Below are positions 1 to 5,068 of a stretch of DNA of 13,174 nt, piece by piece (position 1 is the first letter of the stretch; each line of letters opens with the position of its first letter). Under the pieces are notes generated by a model. The model did no database searches. It was not told the DNA's origin and worked only from the letters and a program-made list of their open reading frames with translations. The DNA is from Actinomycetales bacterium. Lineage in GTDB: Bacteria > Actinomycetota > Actinomycetes > Actinomycetales > BWSM-131. The stretch spans positions 1-13,174 of the forward strand of contig JASBSH010000078.1 of NCBI GenBank assembly GCA_030149025.1, in the 5' to 3' direction. Position numbers and translations under genes: made by a program.

Positions 1-258
1 GGCGACCGAGCCGCTCACGACGACGATCACCGACTGCAAGACGGCGGTCGCCGCCATCCCTGCCAGGCTGAACCACGCCGCACGGATCCCCACGCTGCTC
101 GCCTCAGCAGCGCTCTGGATCGCCTCAGTGTGGTCGTGAGCATGCGGCGCCAGCGCGTGCCGGAACCTGCGCCACGCGCCATGGCCGTGCCCATGGTCAT
201 GCCCATGGTCATGCCCATGGTCGTGGTCCTGGTGCTTACCGTGCTCGGCGGTTTCCAC
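1..258 (-). CDS. Cation diffusion facilitator (CDF) metal efflux protein, N-terminal part
   Basis: The gene runs off the left edge, so only the first 86 residues are visible. They start at a GTG (256-258). Residues 6-26 are a His/Asp/Gly string in which nearly every second residue is His, followed by more His at 34-43. This is the usual metal-binding tail of CDF (CzcD/ZitB/DmeF-like) transporters. Residues 56-86 (SVGIRAAWFSLAGM... VVVSGSVA) match the start of the first membrane helix of that family. CDF proteins exchange cytosolic Zn2+, Co2+, Ni2+ or Cd2+ for protons at the cytoplasmic membrane. The divergent ArsR-family repressor and shared palindrome support metal-controlled efflux; which metal is not visible. 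There is no Shine-Dalgarno sequence, and a TACGCT -10 box lies 6 bases before the GTG, suggesting a leaderless mRNA. An in-frame TTG lies upstream and cannot be excluded as the start. The family call is firm; the metal is open. Confidence 0.85.
   Translation of the reverse strand, partial: METAEHGKHQDHDHGHDHGHDHGHGHGAWRRFRHALAPHAHDHTEAIQSAAEASSVGIRAAWFSLAGMAATAVLQSVIVVVSGSVA
184..222. repeat. Short tandem repeat coding for the His-rich metal tail
   Basis: Repeated 12-base units of the type CCCATGGTCATG run through this stretch. On the minus strand they encode the Asp-His-Gly-His repeats of the CDF protein. The near-identical units suggest slippage-type expansion, so copy number may vary between strains. 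Confidence 0.6.
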
Positions 259-264
259 TGTACT

Positions 265-294
265 AGCGTACTTGCGCAACTGCGCAATCGCTAA
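265..294 (-). promoter_or_regulatory. Probable promoter of the CDF gene
   Basis: Read on the minus strand, a TTAGCG -35-like box (289-294) and a TACGCT -10 box (265-270) are 18 bases apart. The -10 ends 6 bases before the GTG start at 258, so transcription should begin at or next to the start codon. The 7-2-7 palindrome fills the spacer, where a bound repressor would block polymerase. Confidence 0.5.
272..287. promoter_or_regulatory. Probable ArsR/SmtB-family operator
   Basis: TTGCGCA-AC-TGCGCAA is a perfect inverted repeat with 7-base arms and a 2-base centre. It lies between the divergent CDF and arsR genes, within the spacer of the CDF promoter and over the expected -35 region of arsR. 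Dimeric ArsR/SmtB repressors bind palindromes of this kind and release them on metal binding. The assignment to the adjacent repressor is inferred from position. Confidence 0.75.
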
Positions 295-302
295 CCGACC
301 TA

Positions 303-308
303 TACCGT
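303..308 (+). promoter_or_regulatory. -10 box of the arsR-family gene (leaderless type)
   Basis: TACCGT fits the actinobacterial TANNNT -10 consensus and ends 6 bases before the GTG start at 315. A transcript starting about 7 bases downstream would begin with the start codon itself. No Shine-Dalgarno sequence is present, and the -35 region is weak and overlaps the operator. Confidence 0.5.
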
Positions 309-314
309 GGTCTT

Positions 315-668
315 GTGCATGACCGCCCGGTGCTCACCGTCCCAGACGAGCAACACGCCCACGTCGCGGCCGAATCGTTCCGGATGCTCGCGGACCCGAC
401 CCGCGTGAAGATCCTTTGGGCTCTGCTGCAAGGCGAGTCCAGCGTCGGGTCTCTTGCCGAACTGGTGCAGTCCTCGACGACCGCGGTCAGCCAGCACCTG
501 GCCAAGCTACGGCTGGCCGGTCTGGTCGACAGCAGACGTGAGGGAACCTTCGTCTACTACTCGGCCACCGACGAGCACGTGCGCAGGCTGCTCGCCGAGG
601 CGCTGTCCCACGCTGAACACGCCACCGGCGTAGCGACCAGCGACGACGGGCACATGTACCGATCCTGA
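315..668 (+). CDS. ArsR/SmtB-family metal-sensing transcriptional repressor
   Basis: This 117-residue winged-helix protein has the normal length for the family. The hallmark region SFRMLADPTRVKILWAL (21-37) opens the DNA-binding domain. The recognition helix is around SSTTAVSQHLAKLRLAGLV (53-71), and the beta-wing is RREGTFVYYS (74-83). Residues 86-102 read D-E-H-(10 residues)-H-A-E-H, which is exactly the alpha-5 motif DxHx10HxxH (D86, H88, H99, H102). SmtB, CzrA and NmtR use this motif to bind Zn, Co or Ni across the dimer interface. There is no CxC arsenic/cadmium motif, so the sensor should respond to Zn, Co or Ni. It is divergent from the CDF exporter with a palindromic operator between them, so it probably represses both the exporter and itself, with metal causing release. 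The start is GTG at 315; an ATG at 319 is out of frame. Confidence 0.92.
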   Translation: MHDRPVLTVPDEQHAHVAAESFRMLADPTRVKILWALLQGESSVGSLAELVQSSTTAVSQHLAKLRLAGLVDSRREGTFVYYSATDEHVRRLLAEALSHAEHATGVATSDDGHMYRS

Positions 669-753
669 AACGTGCGGATCAGCGGCGCGCGGGCACGGTC
701 TGGGACCGCAAGCCGTCTTCGGCGACTCTTCACCGCGAGCCGCTCCCTCCAGA

Positions 754-766
754 TACCCTGACGCCG
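754..766 (+). promoter_or_regulatory. Possible leaderless promoter ahead of the STAS gene
   Basis: TACCCT (754-759) fits TANNNT and ends 6 bases before a GTG at 766, the same spacing as upstream of the ArsR-family and VapB genes. No convincing -35 box was found. It would transcribe the small ORF at 766 and the overlapping STAS gene. Confidence 0.35.
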
Positions 767-870
767 TGTCACCCCGAGAGCAGCTCGCCAAGGGCGGGAA
801 TCCTCACAAGGCTGATGTCCTCGTCGTGGAGGTCCTGGCCGGGTCCCTGACGGATTCCGCCGGTGAGTGA
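766..870 (+). CDS. Possible 34-residue leader peptide overlapping the STAS gene
   Basis: The GTG at 766 opens a 34-codon frame (VSPREQLAKGG...LTDSAGE) that ends in TGA at 868-870, eight bases inside the next gene (GTGAGTGA). The next gene lacks a Shine-Dalgarno sequence, so this ORF could feed ribosomes into it by translational coupling. Most third codon positions are G or C, but the codon bias is weaker than in neighbouring genes. It matches no family I know. It could instead be an untranslated leader with a chance frame. Confidence 0.3.
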   Translation: MSPREQLAKGGNPHKADVLVVEVLAGSLTDSAGE

Positions 871-1246
871 CCCCCAGCCGGGCACCGTGCAGGTCCTGTT
901 CGACCACGGCCGGACCCGCATCGTCCTCAGCGGGGACGTTGACGCGCATCTCGAGGCCGAGCTCATGGAGGCCCTGGCAGCAGCCCAAGAGGCCAAAGCC
1001 CCCGTCGACGTGGACACGCGGAACATCACCTTCATGGATTCCACGGGAGTGGGCTTCCTGGCGGGATTGGTCAGCAGGGTGGGCCGCGAGGTCACCGTCA
1101 TCGATCCACCTCCGCCGGTGCGGTTCCTCGTCGGGCTGACCAAGGTGAACACCCTGGTGCGCGTCGTGGACACCACCGAACCCAAGACCACGGCGGAGAA
1201 CGCAGACGACGGTGGGCACGACGACGGACCGCCCGACGCCGCTTAA
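863..1246 (+). CDS. STAS-domain anti-sigma factor antagonist (first copy)
   Basis: The protein has 127 residues. Residues 8-103 form a STAS domain of the SpoIIAA/RsbV type: strand VQVLFDHGRTRIVLSGDVD (9-27), helix 30-44, strand VDVDTRNITFMDSTGVGFLAGL (48-69) and the C-terminal VIDPPPPVRFLVGL. The D59-S60 pair in MDSTG matches the conserved phosphorylation site of anti-anti-sigma factors, where an RsbW-type kinase switches the protein off. Dephosphorylated, it would bind an anti-sigma kinase and free a sigma factor. After residue 104 there is an acidic, His/Asp-rich tail outside the domain. It is tail to tail with a close paralogue, the stops only 12 bases apart, and close to a HATPase anti-sigma gene. 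GTG at 863 is the first start after an in-frame stop. The sigma factor it controls is not in the window. Confidence 0.85.
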   Translation: MSDPQPGTVQVLFDHGRTRIVLSGDVDAHLEAELMEALAAAQEAKAPVDVDTRNITFMDSTGVGFLAGLVSRVGREVTVIDPPPPVRFLVGLTKVNTLVRVVDTTEPKTTAENADDGGHDDGPPDAA

Positions 1247-1258
1247 CGCGCGCTCGAG

Positions 1259-1609
1259 TTAGCCCTTCGAGGCGACGACCCGGACCACCCGCTGCAGCTG
1301 GGCGACCTCGAGCAGAAGCTCCAGATGGGGCGGCGGGTGCAACACCGACACGCGGCCCGGCAGCGACGCTGCCAGCCGTGCGATGAGCGCCAGTCCTATG
1401 GAATCGATGAACTGCACGTGCCGCGTGTCCACCTGGACTCTGTTCCCGGCGTTGATCACTGCCTTCGCGGCTTGCCTGAGCTCGGGCTCCATCGCGTGGT
1501 CGACCTCCCCGCTCAGGAGGACCACGGTGCGTCGCGGTTCGAACAGCACGGACACCTCGCCGGCGGCGGCAGAGTCCGATGGGACGAGCGACAGATCACT
1601 GGCTGACAT
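1259..1609 (-). CDS. STAS-domain anti-sigma factor antagonist (second copy)
   Basis: This 116-residue STAS protein is clearly related to the copy at 863-1246. VSVLFEPRRTVVLLSGEVDHAMEPEL aligns with the first strands and helix, QVDTRHVQFIDSIGLALIARLA with the core strand and helix, and SVLHPPPHLELLLEV with the end. D69-S70 (FIDSIG) is the predicted phosphorylation site. The gene starts at the ATG at 1609 because GAGGAG lies five bases upstream; a GTG at 1615 would overlap that ribosome binding site. It is convergent with the first STAS gene and divergent from the HATPase gene at 1751. Together they look like a partner-switching unit with two alternative antagonists, which could respond to different phosphatases. 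I infer inverted duplication from the similarity and orientation. Confidence 0.87.
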   Translation of the reverse strand: MSASDLSLVPSDSAAAGEVSVLFEPRRTVVLLSGEVDHAMEPELRQAAKAVINAGNRVQVDTRHVQFIDSIGLALIARLAASLPGRVSVLHPPPHLELLLEVAQLQRVVRVVASKG

Positions 1610-1719
1610 GGGCACTCCTCACGGACGAACCCCTCGGCCGGCTGCTCGACCTGACCCGAGCCTAGATCGCTTCACACCGCTCTGACAAACGTCGGCGGGT
1701 GACATCCGGCCTTCTGACC

Positions 1720-1725
1720 TAGCCT
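1720..1725 (+). promoter_or_regulatory. Possible -10 box of the anti-sigma kinase gene
   Basis: TAGCCT fits TANNNT in the 141-base divergent region between the second STAS gene and the HATPase gene, and places a start site near 1732. A TAGGCT box reading the other way (about 1661-1666 on the plus strand as agccta) could serve the STAS gene. No clear stress-sigma (SigB/SigH-type) consensus was recognised. Confidence 0.3.
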
Positions 1726-1750
1726 GTTGCGGGAACGAGCCACACGTCGT

Positions 1751-2236
1751 GTGCACGACGAAGGAGTCGGCGTCATCCCACTGCACCAGGGTCCAGCAGA
1801 GCAGCCGCCGGGTGAGCCACGTGCCAGCTGGCCGGTTCGCTCCTTCACGCACCTCGCACGAGTTCGCGCCGGCTTGGGCGAGGTGGTGGAGAACCCGGAG
1901 GTGCGTGCCCGGCTGGCCCTCGTCGTCACGGAGCTTGCGACCAATGCCCTGCGGCACGCGGAGTCTCATGCGCACGTCCGGCTCTCCAGGGCGGACGGCG
2001 CGTGGCTGGTGGAGGTGCTCGACCACCGGCCGGACCTGCCGGTCGCCGTGCCCGAGGCACGCGGGCACGGGGAGGGCGGGCACGGTCTGCTGATCGTCGC
2101 GAGGCTGGCGTCCTCACTCGGTTGGTACGCGGCCGAGGGCGCCAAGCACGTCTGGGCGCTCGTGGACGACGACAAGCCGGCTTCGGTGCCCGACCTCACC
2201 ACCGAGCTCCAGGCCGGGGGAGGGCAGCAGGGGTGA
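1751..2236 (+). CDS. RsbW-like anti-sigma factor, HATPase_c Ser/Thr protein kinase
   Basis: About 161 residues from GTG 1751. The GHKL ATPase fold is recognisable: the N-box LALVVTELATNALRHA has E61 and N65 for Mg-ATP binding, VEVLDHRPDLP carries D91 of the G1-like motif, and GHGLLIVARLASSLGWY (from about 110) is the glycine-rich lid region. Proteins of this family bind and block an alternative sigma factor, and phosphorylate the Ser of a STAS partner. Two STAS partners are encoded immediately upstream, which supports that role. The exact start is uncertain: an in-frame TTG lies at 1727, and an AAGGAG at 1761-1766 sits inside the frame with no normal start codon behind it. The visible N-terminus before about residue 25 is low complexity. 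Many actinobacterial relatives are orphan regulators of unknown sigma factors, so the target cannot be named. Confidence 0.82.
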   Translation: MHDEGVGVIPLHQGPAEQPPGEPRASWPVRSFTHLARVRAGLGEVVENPEVRARLALVVTELATNALRHAESHAHVRLSRADGAWLVEVLDHRPDLPVAVPEARGHGEGGHGLLIVARLASSLGWYAAEGAKHVWALVDDDKPASVPDLTTELQAGGGQQG

Positions 2237-2240
2237 AGAG

Positions 2241-2432
2241 ATGAGCGAGACCGCTCAGGGCGCCGGTACCGTCACGACGGCCGACGAGCTGGTTCCCTGC
2301 TCGCCCTGGCGGGACCGCTTCTCCGCGGCGGTCCCAGTGCCCGCCCTGGGCACACCACGTCCGGCGTTGTCACGGCCAACGCCGCCGCACCGCAGCCACA
2401 CGCGGTTTCGGCTGCAGGGGAGCGCCGGATAG
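2241..2432 (+). CDS. Small hypothetical ORF behind the anti-sigma kinase gene
   Basis: The ATG at 2241 is four bases after the HATPase stop, so the two would be co-translated. The first 30 or so codons (MSETAQGAGTVTTADELVPC SPW...) have the strong third-position G/C bias of real genes here; the second half (about 37-63) is Pro/Arg-rich and less convincing. No family is recognised. It could be a short regulatory partner of the anti-sigma kinase, or the truncated N-terminus of a longer gene interrupted when the neighbouring VapBC cassette arrived. The evidence does not decide. Confidence 0.4.
   Translation: MSETAQGAGTVTTADELVPCSPWRDRFSAAVPVPALGTPRPALSRPTPPHRSHTRFRLQGSAG
2392..2415 (+). terminator. 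Weak hairpin at the end of the small ORF
   Basis: GCAGCC (2392-2397) and GGCTGC (2410-2415) form a 6-base stem with a 12-base loop inside the 3' end of the small ORF. No T-run follows. It may be chance in such GC-rich DNA. Confidence 0.15.
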
Positions 2433-2446
2433 TGACGGGACACAGG

Positions 2447-2851
2447 CTATGAACCGGTCTCCGACAGCAGCTCCATGCCAGCCTGCCGGGCGGCACGGCG
2501 GTCGAATGTCACGACATGTGAGCACCCTGCCCGTCGTCCCGACTCCGCGATCACGGCGTCGCCGAGATCCGCGCCAGCTGCCGCGAGAGCCAATGCCCTG
2601 CGAAGGATCGTCGGCCGCTCGAACTCCAGCTCCGGTGCCTCGATGAGGCGCGTCAGCACCTCGACGACGTCCTGCCTTGCGACCTTGTACCCGCGCTGAA
2701 GCACCCATCCCACCTCGACTGCCGTCACGAGGGCAATGAAGCCCCTGTCCCGGGGTGTCAGCTTCTCGAAGACCTCGTTGGCCAGCGCCGCCTGAGCGGG
2801 GTCATCCTGGACGAGGTATCGAATCACGACATTCGTGTCGAGTCCGATCAC
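2447..2851 (-). CDS. vapC: VapC-type PIN-domain toxin ribonuclease
   Basis: This 134-residue protein has the length and motifs of VapC toxins. MIGLDTNVVIRYLVQDDP contains D5, the first acidic metal ligand. E46 in TAVEVGWVL, D98 (with D95) in GADLGDAVIA and D117 in VTFDRR complete the four-acid Mg2+ site. VapC proteins cut specific RNAs, often tRNA or rRNA, and halt growth when not bound by antitoxin. The GTG start overlaps the antitoxin stop by four bases (GTGA, 2848-2851), so translation is coupled. The end (TAG, 2447-2449) faces the small ORF on the other strand. All catalytic residues are present, so the toxin looks intact. The RNA target cannot be read from sequence. Confidence 0.92.
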   Translation of the reverse strand: MIGLDTNVVIRYLVQDDPAQAALANEVFEKLTPRDRGFIALVTAVEVGWVLQRGYKVARQDVVEVLTRLIEAPELEFERPTILRRALALAAAGADLGDAVIAESGRRAGCSHVVTFDRRAARQAGMELLSETGS

Positions 2852-3111
2852 GAAGACGCCTGGTGCTCAGACGGGTCCGGCGACCCACCGGTTCCGATGA
2901 CGGCGTCCATCTCTGCCACGGTGAGGATGCGACCCGAAGTGTGCAGGGCTCCCTTGAGATCCCGCACCGACCGCGAGGCGACGGTGATGCGGTACGTGCC
3001 GTCATCTTCCGGGATGAAGTCGACGACGGTCCCCTCCGCGATCCCCAGAGCGCGGCGCACGTCCGCGGGCACGGTCAGTTGCCCCTTGCTCGTCACCTTC
3101 GCTCTGGACAT
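2848..3111 (-). CDS. vapB: VapB-type antitoxin with AbrB/SpoVT DNA-binding domain
   Basis: An 87-residue protein. Residues 1-45 (MSRAKVTSKGQLTVPADVRRALGIAEGTVVDFIPED) are a typical swapped-hairpin AbrB domain with the KGQLTVP signature. The C-terminal part (about 55-87), ending in a Gly/Ser/Pro/Asp-rich tail, should wrap the toxin and block its active site. It lies directly upstream of vapC with a four-base overlap, the standard antitoxin-first order. Such antitoxins also repress their own operon, alone or with the toxin; a perfect palindrome at 3126-3142 just upstream is the likely binding site. The ATG at 3111 is preceded by TAGGCT at exactly six bases, which suggests leaderless expression. 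An AAGGAG lies too far away (12 bases) to be a good ribosome binding site. Confidence 0.92.
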   Translation of the reverse strand: MSRAKVTSKGQLTVPADVRRALGIAEGTVVDFIPEDDGTYRITVASRSVRDLKGALHTSGRILTVAEMDAVIGTGGSPDPSEHQASS

Positions 3112-3117
3112 GCACTC

Positions 3118-3142
3118 AGCCTACTCCTTACGAAAGGTAAGG
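3118..3142 (-). promoter_or_regulatory. vapBC promoter -10 and probable autoregulatory operator
   Basis: On the minus strand TAGGCT (3118-3123) ends six bases before the vapB ATG. Immediately upstream is a perfect inverted repeat, CCTTAC (3126-3131), GAAAG spacer, GTAAGG (3137-3142). A palindrome against the -10 box is where VapB-type autorepressors bind. The -35 element is not obvious. Operator function is inferred from position. Confidence 0.55.
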
Positions 3143-3170
3143 CGTCGTCTCGGGGTTCGCCAGCCGCTGG

Positions 3171-3186
3171 GCCCTCAGGCCCTCAG
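3171..3186. repeat. Tandem 8-base direct repeat
   Basis: GCCCTCAG occurs twice back to back in the 174-base gap between vapB and the hairpin after the kinase gene. It may be a duplication scar, but no mobile element ends were found. The rest of this gap (3143-3248) holds nothing I can name. Confidence 0.35.
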
Positions 3187-3248
3187 GATCTTGTCCATCT
3201 GACTTGCCCCTGAAGATCCAGCTCATCCTTGAGGCTAGCGGGCGCGAT

Positions 3249-3304
3249 CTCTGGTGGGTTTCCGTGGTCTCGGCGCGCTCCCACACCACGGAAACCCACC
3301 AGAG
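3249..3304 (-). terminator. Long perfect inverted repeat after the Ser/Thr kinase gene
   Basis: Two perfectly complementary 20-base arms, CTCTGGTGGGTTTCCGTGGT (3249-3268) and its reverse complement (3285-3304), flank a 16-base spacer. The hairpin begins 12 bases after the kinase stop (minus strand) and precedes vapB on the same strand, so it is well placed to stop read-through. No T-run follows it in either direction, as is common for actinobacterial terminators. It may also be a member of a dispersed palindrome family. Confidence 0.65.
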
Positions 3305-3316
3305 GTCGGCGGCAGC

Positions 3317-5044
3317 TCAGCCGATCAGCGGCAACAGCCCGGGGAAGGGCGGGCCCGACAGCGGCGACCAGTCCGGCAGCCAGCCGTTCCGCACCAGTGT
3401 GAGCACGGCACCGGCCGCGACGAGCAGCAGCACGACTCCGCCGATGACCTGCCCGCCCCGTCCGGGGGTCAGCGCGCGGGCCAGCGTGCGCGACCCCCAC
3501 CGCAGTGATGTGCCGCCGGGACCCCACCAGCCGACGACAGCAGCCGCGAAGGCCCCTGCCGCGAGCGCCACGGCCGACCGGTAGTCCTGCCCGCCCCCCT
3601 CGAGGACGAACGCGACGATGAAGGCGACGCTCGCGCCGACGAGCACGGGCAGCACGCTGGCCAGCACCGTCACCGCGGCGGACACCACCAGGTGCCACGG
3701 CGACGCCAGCGCGGCCAGCCAGACGTCCCCACGACGCGGGCCGTACTCGTAGCGGCGGCGCAGCACGCCCCCGTGAGCCGCGTTGACGGTCCGGGCGAGG
3801 ACGCTCCACACCAGCGCCGCGATCAGGACGACGACCGGCAGGTACCCGGCCACCGCGCTCAGGGCGACCAGACCGCAGAGCAGGACGCCGGCCCGGCGCG
3901 GTCGCTGCGGTGGCGGCGGTTCGTACGCCGGGTCGTAGGCCGCCGGCTGGTACGGCGGCTCGTACGCCGGTTCGTACGGCTGGGGGTCGTAGGACTCGGG
4001 CTGGTACGGCTGGGGGTCGTACGGCTCGGGCGGGTTCGGCTCAGGTTGGTACGGCTCAGGTTGGTACGGCGCACGCTGCGGCATCGGCCGGGTCGGCGGC
4101 ACGGACCGGGCGACTGGCACGACCTGCGTCACCGGCTCGGGCCTCGGCACCACCTGCGTCACCGGCTCGGGCCTCGGCACGACCTGGGTGACGTCCTCGT
4201 GCGTGGCCCGCCCCCAGTCCTCTCCCCAGCGCTCGTCGACCGTGACGTCCTGCTCCTGCCACAGCTCTCGGACGGCGAGCCGCAGCTCCGCGGGAACCGG
4301 CCTGTCCCGGGGGTCCGGGGCGAGCCCCCGGGTCAGGACGTCCACGAAGACTGCGGGTGCGCCGTCCAGGTCCGCCGCTCCGCGACGCACCCGGTCGAGG
4401 ACCGCGTCGAGGGCACCCCGGCCGAACGGGGGCCGACCCGTGGCGGCGAACGCCATCGTCGCCGCCCACCCCCACCAGTCGGTGGCGTGGCTGACCGGCA
4501 GCCCGTCGAGGACCTCCGGGGACAGGTAGCCGGGTGTGCCCATCACCAGGCCGGTCATGGTCAGACGCACGTCGTCGGCGACGTGCGCGATCCCGAAGTC
4601 GATCACGACGGGCTCGCCGTCGAGCATGAGGACGTTGGCGGGTTTCAGGTCCCGGTGGACCACTCCGGCCTCGTGGATGGCGGCAAGGGCCTCACCGAGC
4701 CCGTCGCCCAGCCGGGCCAGGTCGGCTCCGTTCAGCGGGCCCTTGAGCTGGACGAAGTCGTCCAGCGGCGGGGCGGGCACGTACTGGGTGACGACATAGG
4801 GACGGTCGGCGTCGGTATCGGCGTCGAGCACCTCGGCGACGCGGGGGTGGTGGACGCGACGCAACGAGTCGACCTCACGTGCCAACCGTTCCCGGGCGTG
4901 CGGGTCCGCGGCGACGCTCGGCTGCAGGACCTTGACGGCGACCGCCCGATCGGCAGGGTCGACGGCCAGGTGGACGACGCCCATGCCACCCTGCCCGATC
5001 CGGTTGATAAGCCGGTACGGGCCGAGCCTGTCGCCGGTTTCCAT
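3317..5044 (-). CDS. Membrane-anchored PknB-like Ser/Thr protein kinase with repetitive Pro/Tyr linker
   Basis: A 575-residue protein. Residues 9-262 are a Hanks-type kinase domain: glycine loop GQGGMG (17-22), ATP lysine K38, E57, catalytic HRDLKPAN (130-137, D132, K134, N137), DFG (149-151), activation loop with TMTG and GTPGYLSPE (162-177), and DWWGW (189-193). All catalytic residues are present. Residues 285-310 repeat TQVVPRPEPV, and 325-378 are dense in Tyr-x-Pro and Pro-Glu-Pro units. From about 386 to 551 there are roughly six hydrophobic segments (386-417, 450-481, 489-507, 533-551), giving a multi-pass membrane domain instead of the single helix plus PASTA repeats of PknB. The kinase should face the cytoplasm; its signal and substrates are unknown. 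A CBS protein gene ends 24 bases upstream on the same strand, so the two are probably co-transcribed. TACGGT seven bases before the ATG may give a second, nearly leaderless start. Confidence 0.92.
   Translation of the reverse strand: METGDRLGPYRLINRIGQGGMGVVHLAVDPADRAVAVKVLQPSVAADPHARERLAREVDSLRRVHHPRVAEVLDADTDADRPYVVTQYVPAPPLDDFVQLKGPLNGADLARLGDGLGEALAAIHEAGVVHRDLKPANVLMLDGEPVVIDFGIAHVADDVRLTMTGLVMGTPGYLSPEVLDGLPVSHATDWWGWAATMAFAATGRPPFGRGALDAVLDRVRRGAADLDGAPAVFVDVLTRGLAPDPRDRPVPAELRLAVRELWQEQDVTVDERWGEDWGRATHEDVTQVVPRPEPVTQVVPRPEPVTQVVPVARSVPPTRPMPQRAPYQPEPYQPEPNPPEPYDPQPYQPESYDPQPYEPAYEPPYQPAAYDPAYEPPPPQRPRRAGVLLCGLVALSAVAGYLPVVVLIAALVWSVLARTVNAAHGGVLRRRYEYGPRRGDVWLAALASPWHLVVSAAVTVLASVLPVLVGASVAFIVAFVLEGGGQDYRSAVALAAGAFAAAVVGWWGPGGTSLRWGSRTLARALTPGRGGQVIGGVVLLLVAAGAVLTLVRNGWLPDWSPLSGPPFPGLLPLIG
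3911..4072 (-). repeat. Pro/Tyr-rich degenerate repeat in the kinase linker
   Basis: Short units built on the codons for Tyr-Gln-Pro-Glu-Pro and Tyr-Asp-Pro-Gln-Pro repeat imperfectly, giving about a dozen tyrosines in 54 residues. The region is likely disordered and cytoplasmic. Unit sharing at DNA level (GGTACGGCT-like strings) points to expansion by slippage or unequal recombination. Confidence 0.7.
4121..4193. repeat. 30-base tandem repeat, two and a half copies, in the kinase gene
   Basis: Units 4121-4150 and 4151-4180 differ only in their first base, and a partial third copy begins at 4181. Each unit encodes ten residues (TQVVPRPEPV). The near-identity suggests a recent in-frame duplication. 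Confidence 0.85.
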
Positions 5045-5068
5045 GCCAGAAACCGTACGACAGGGCCG

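Noticed and set aside
1761..1775. AAGGAG followed by ATC as the true start of the anti-sigma kinase
   Set aside because: ATC is a very rare start codon, and the spacing of 8 bases alone is not enough. It is noted as an uncertainty, but GTG 1751 was kept.
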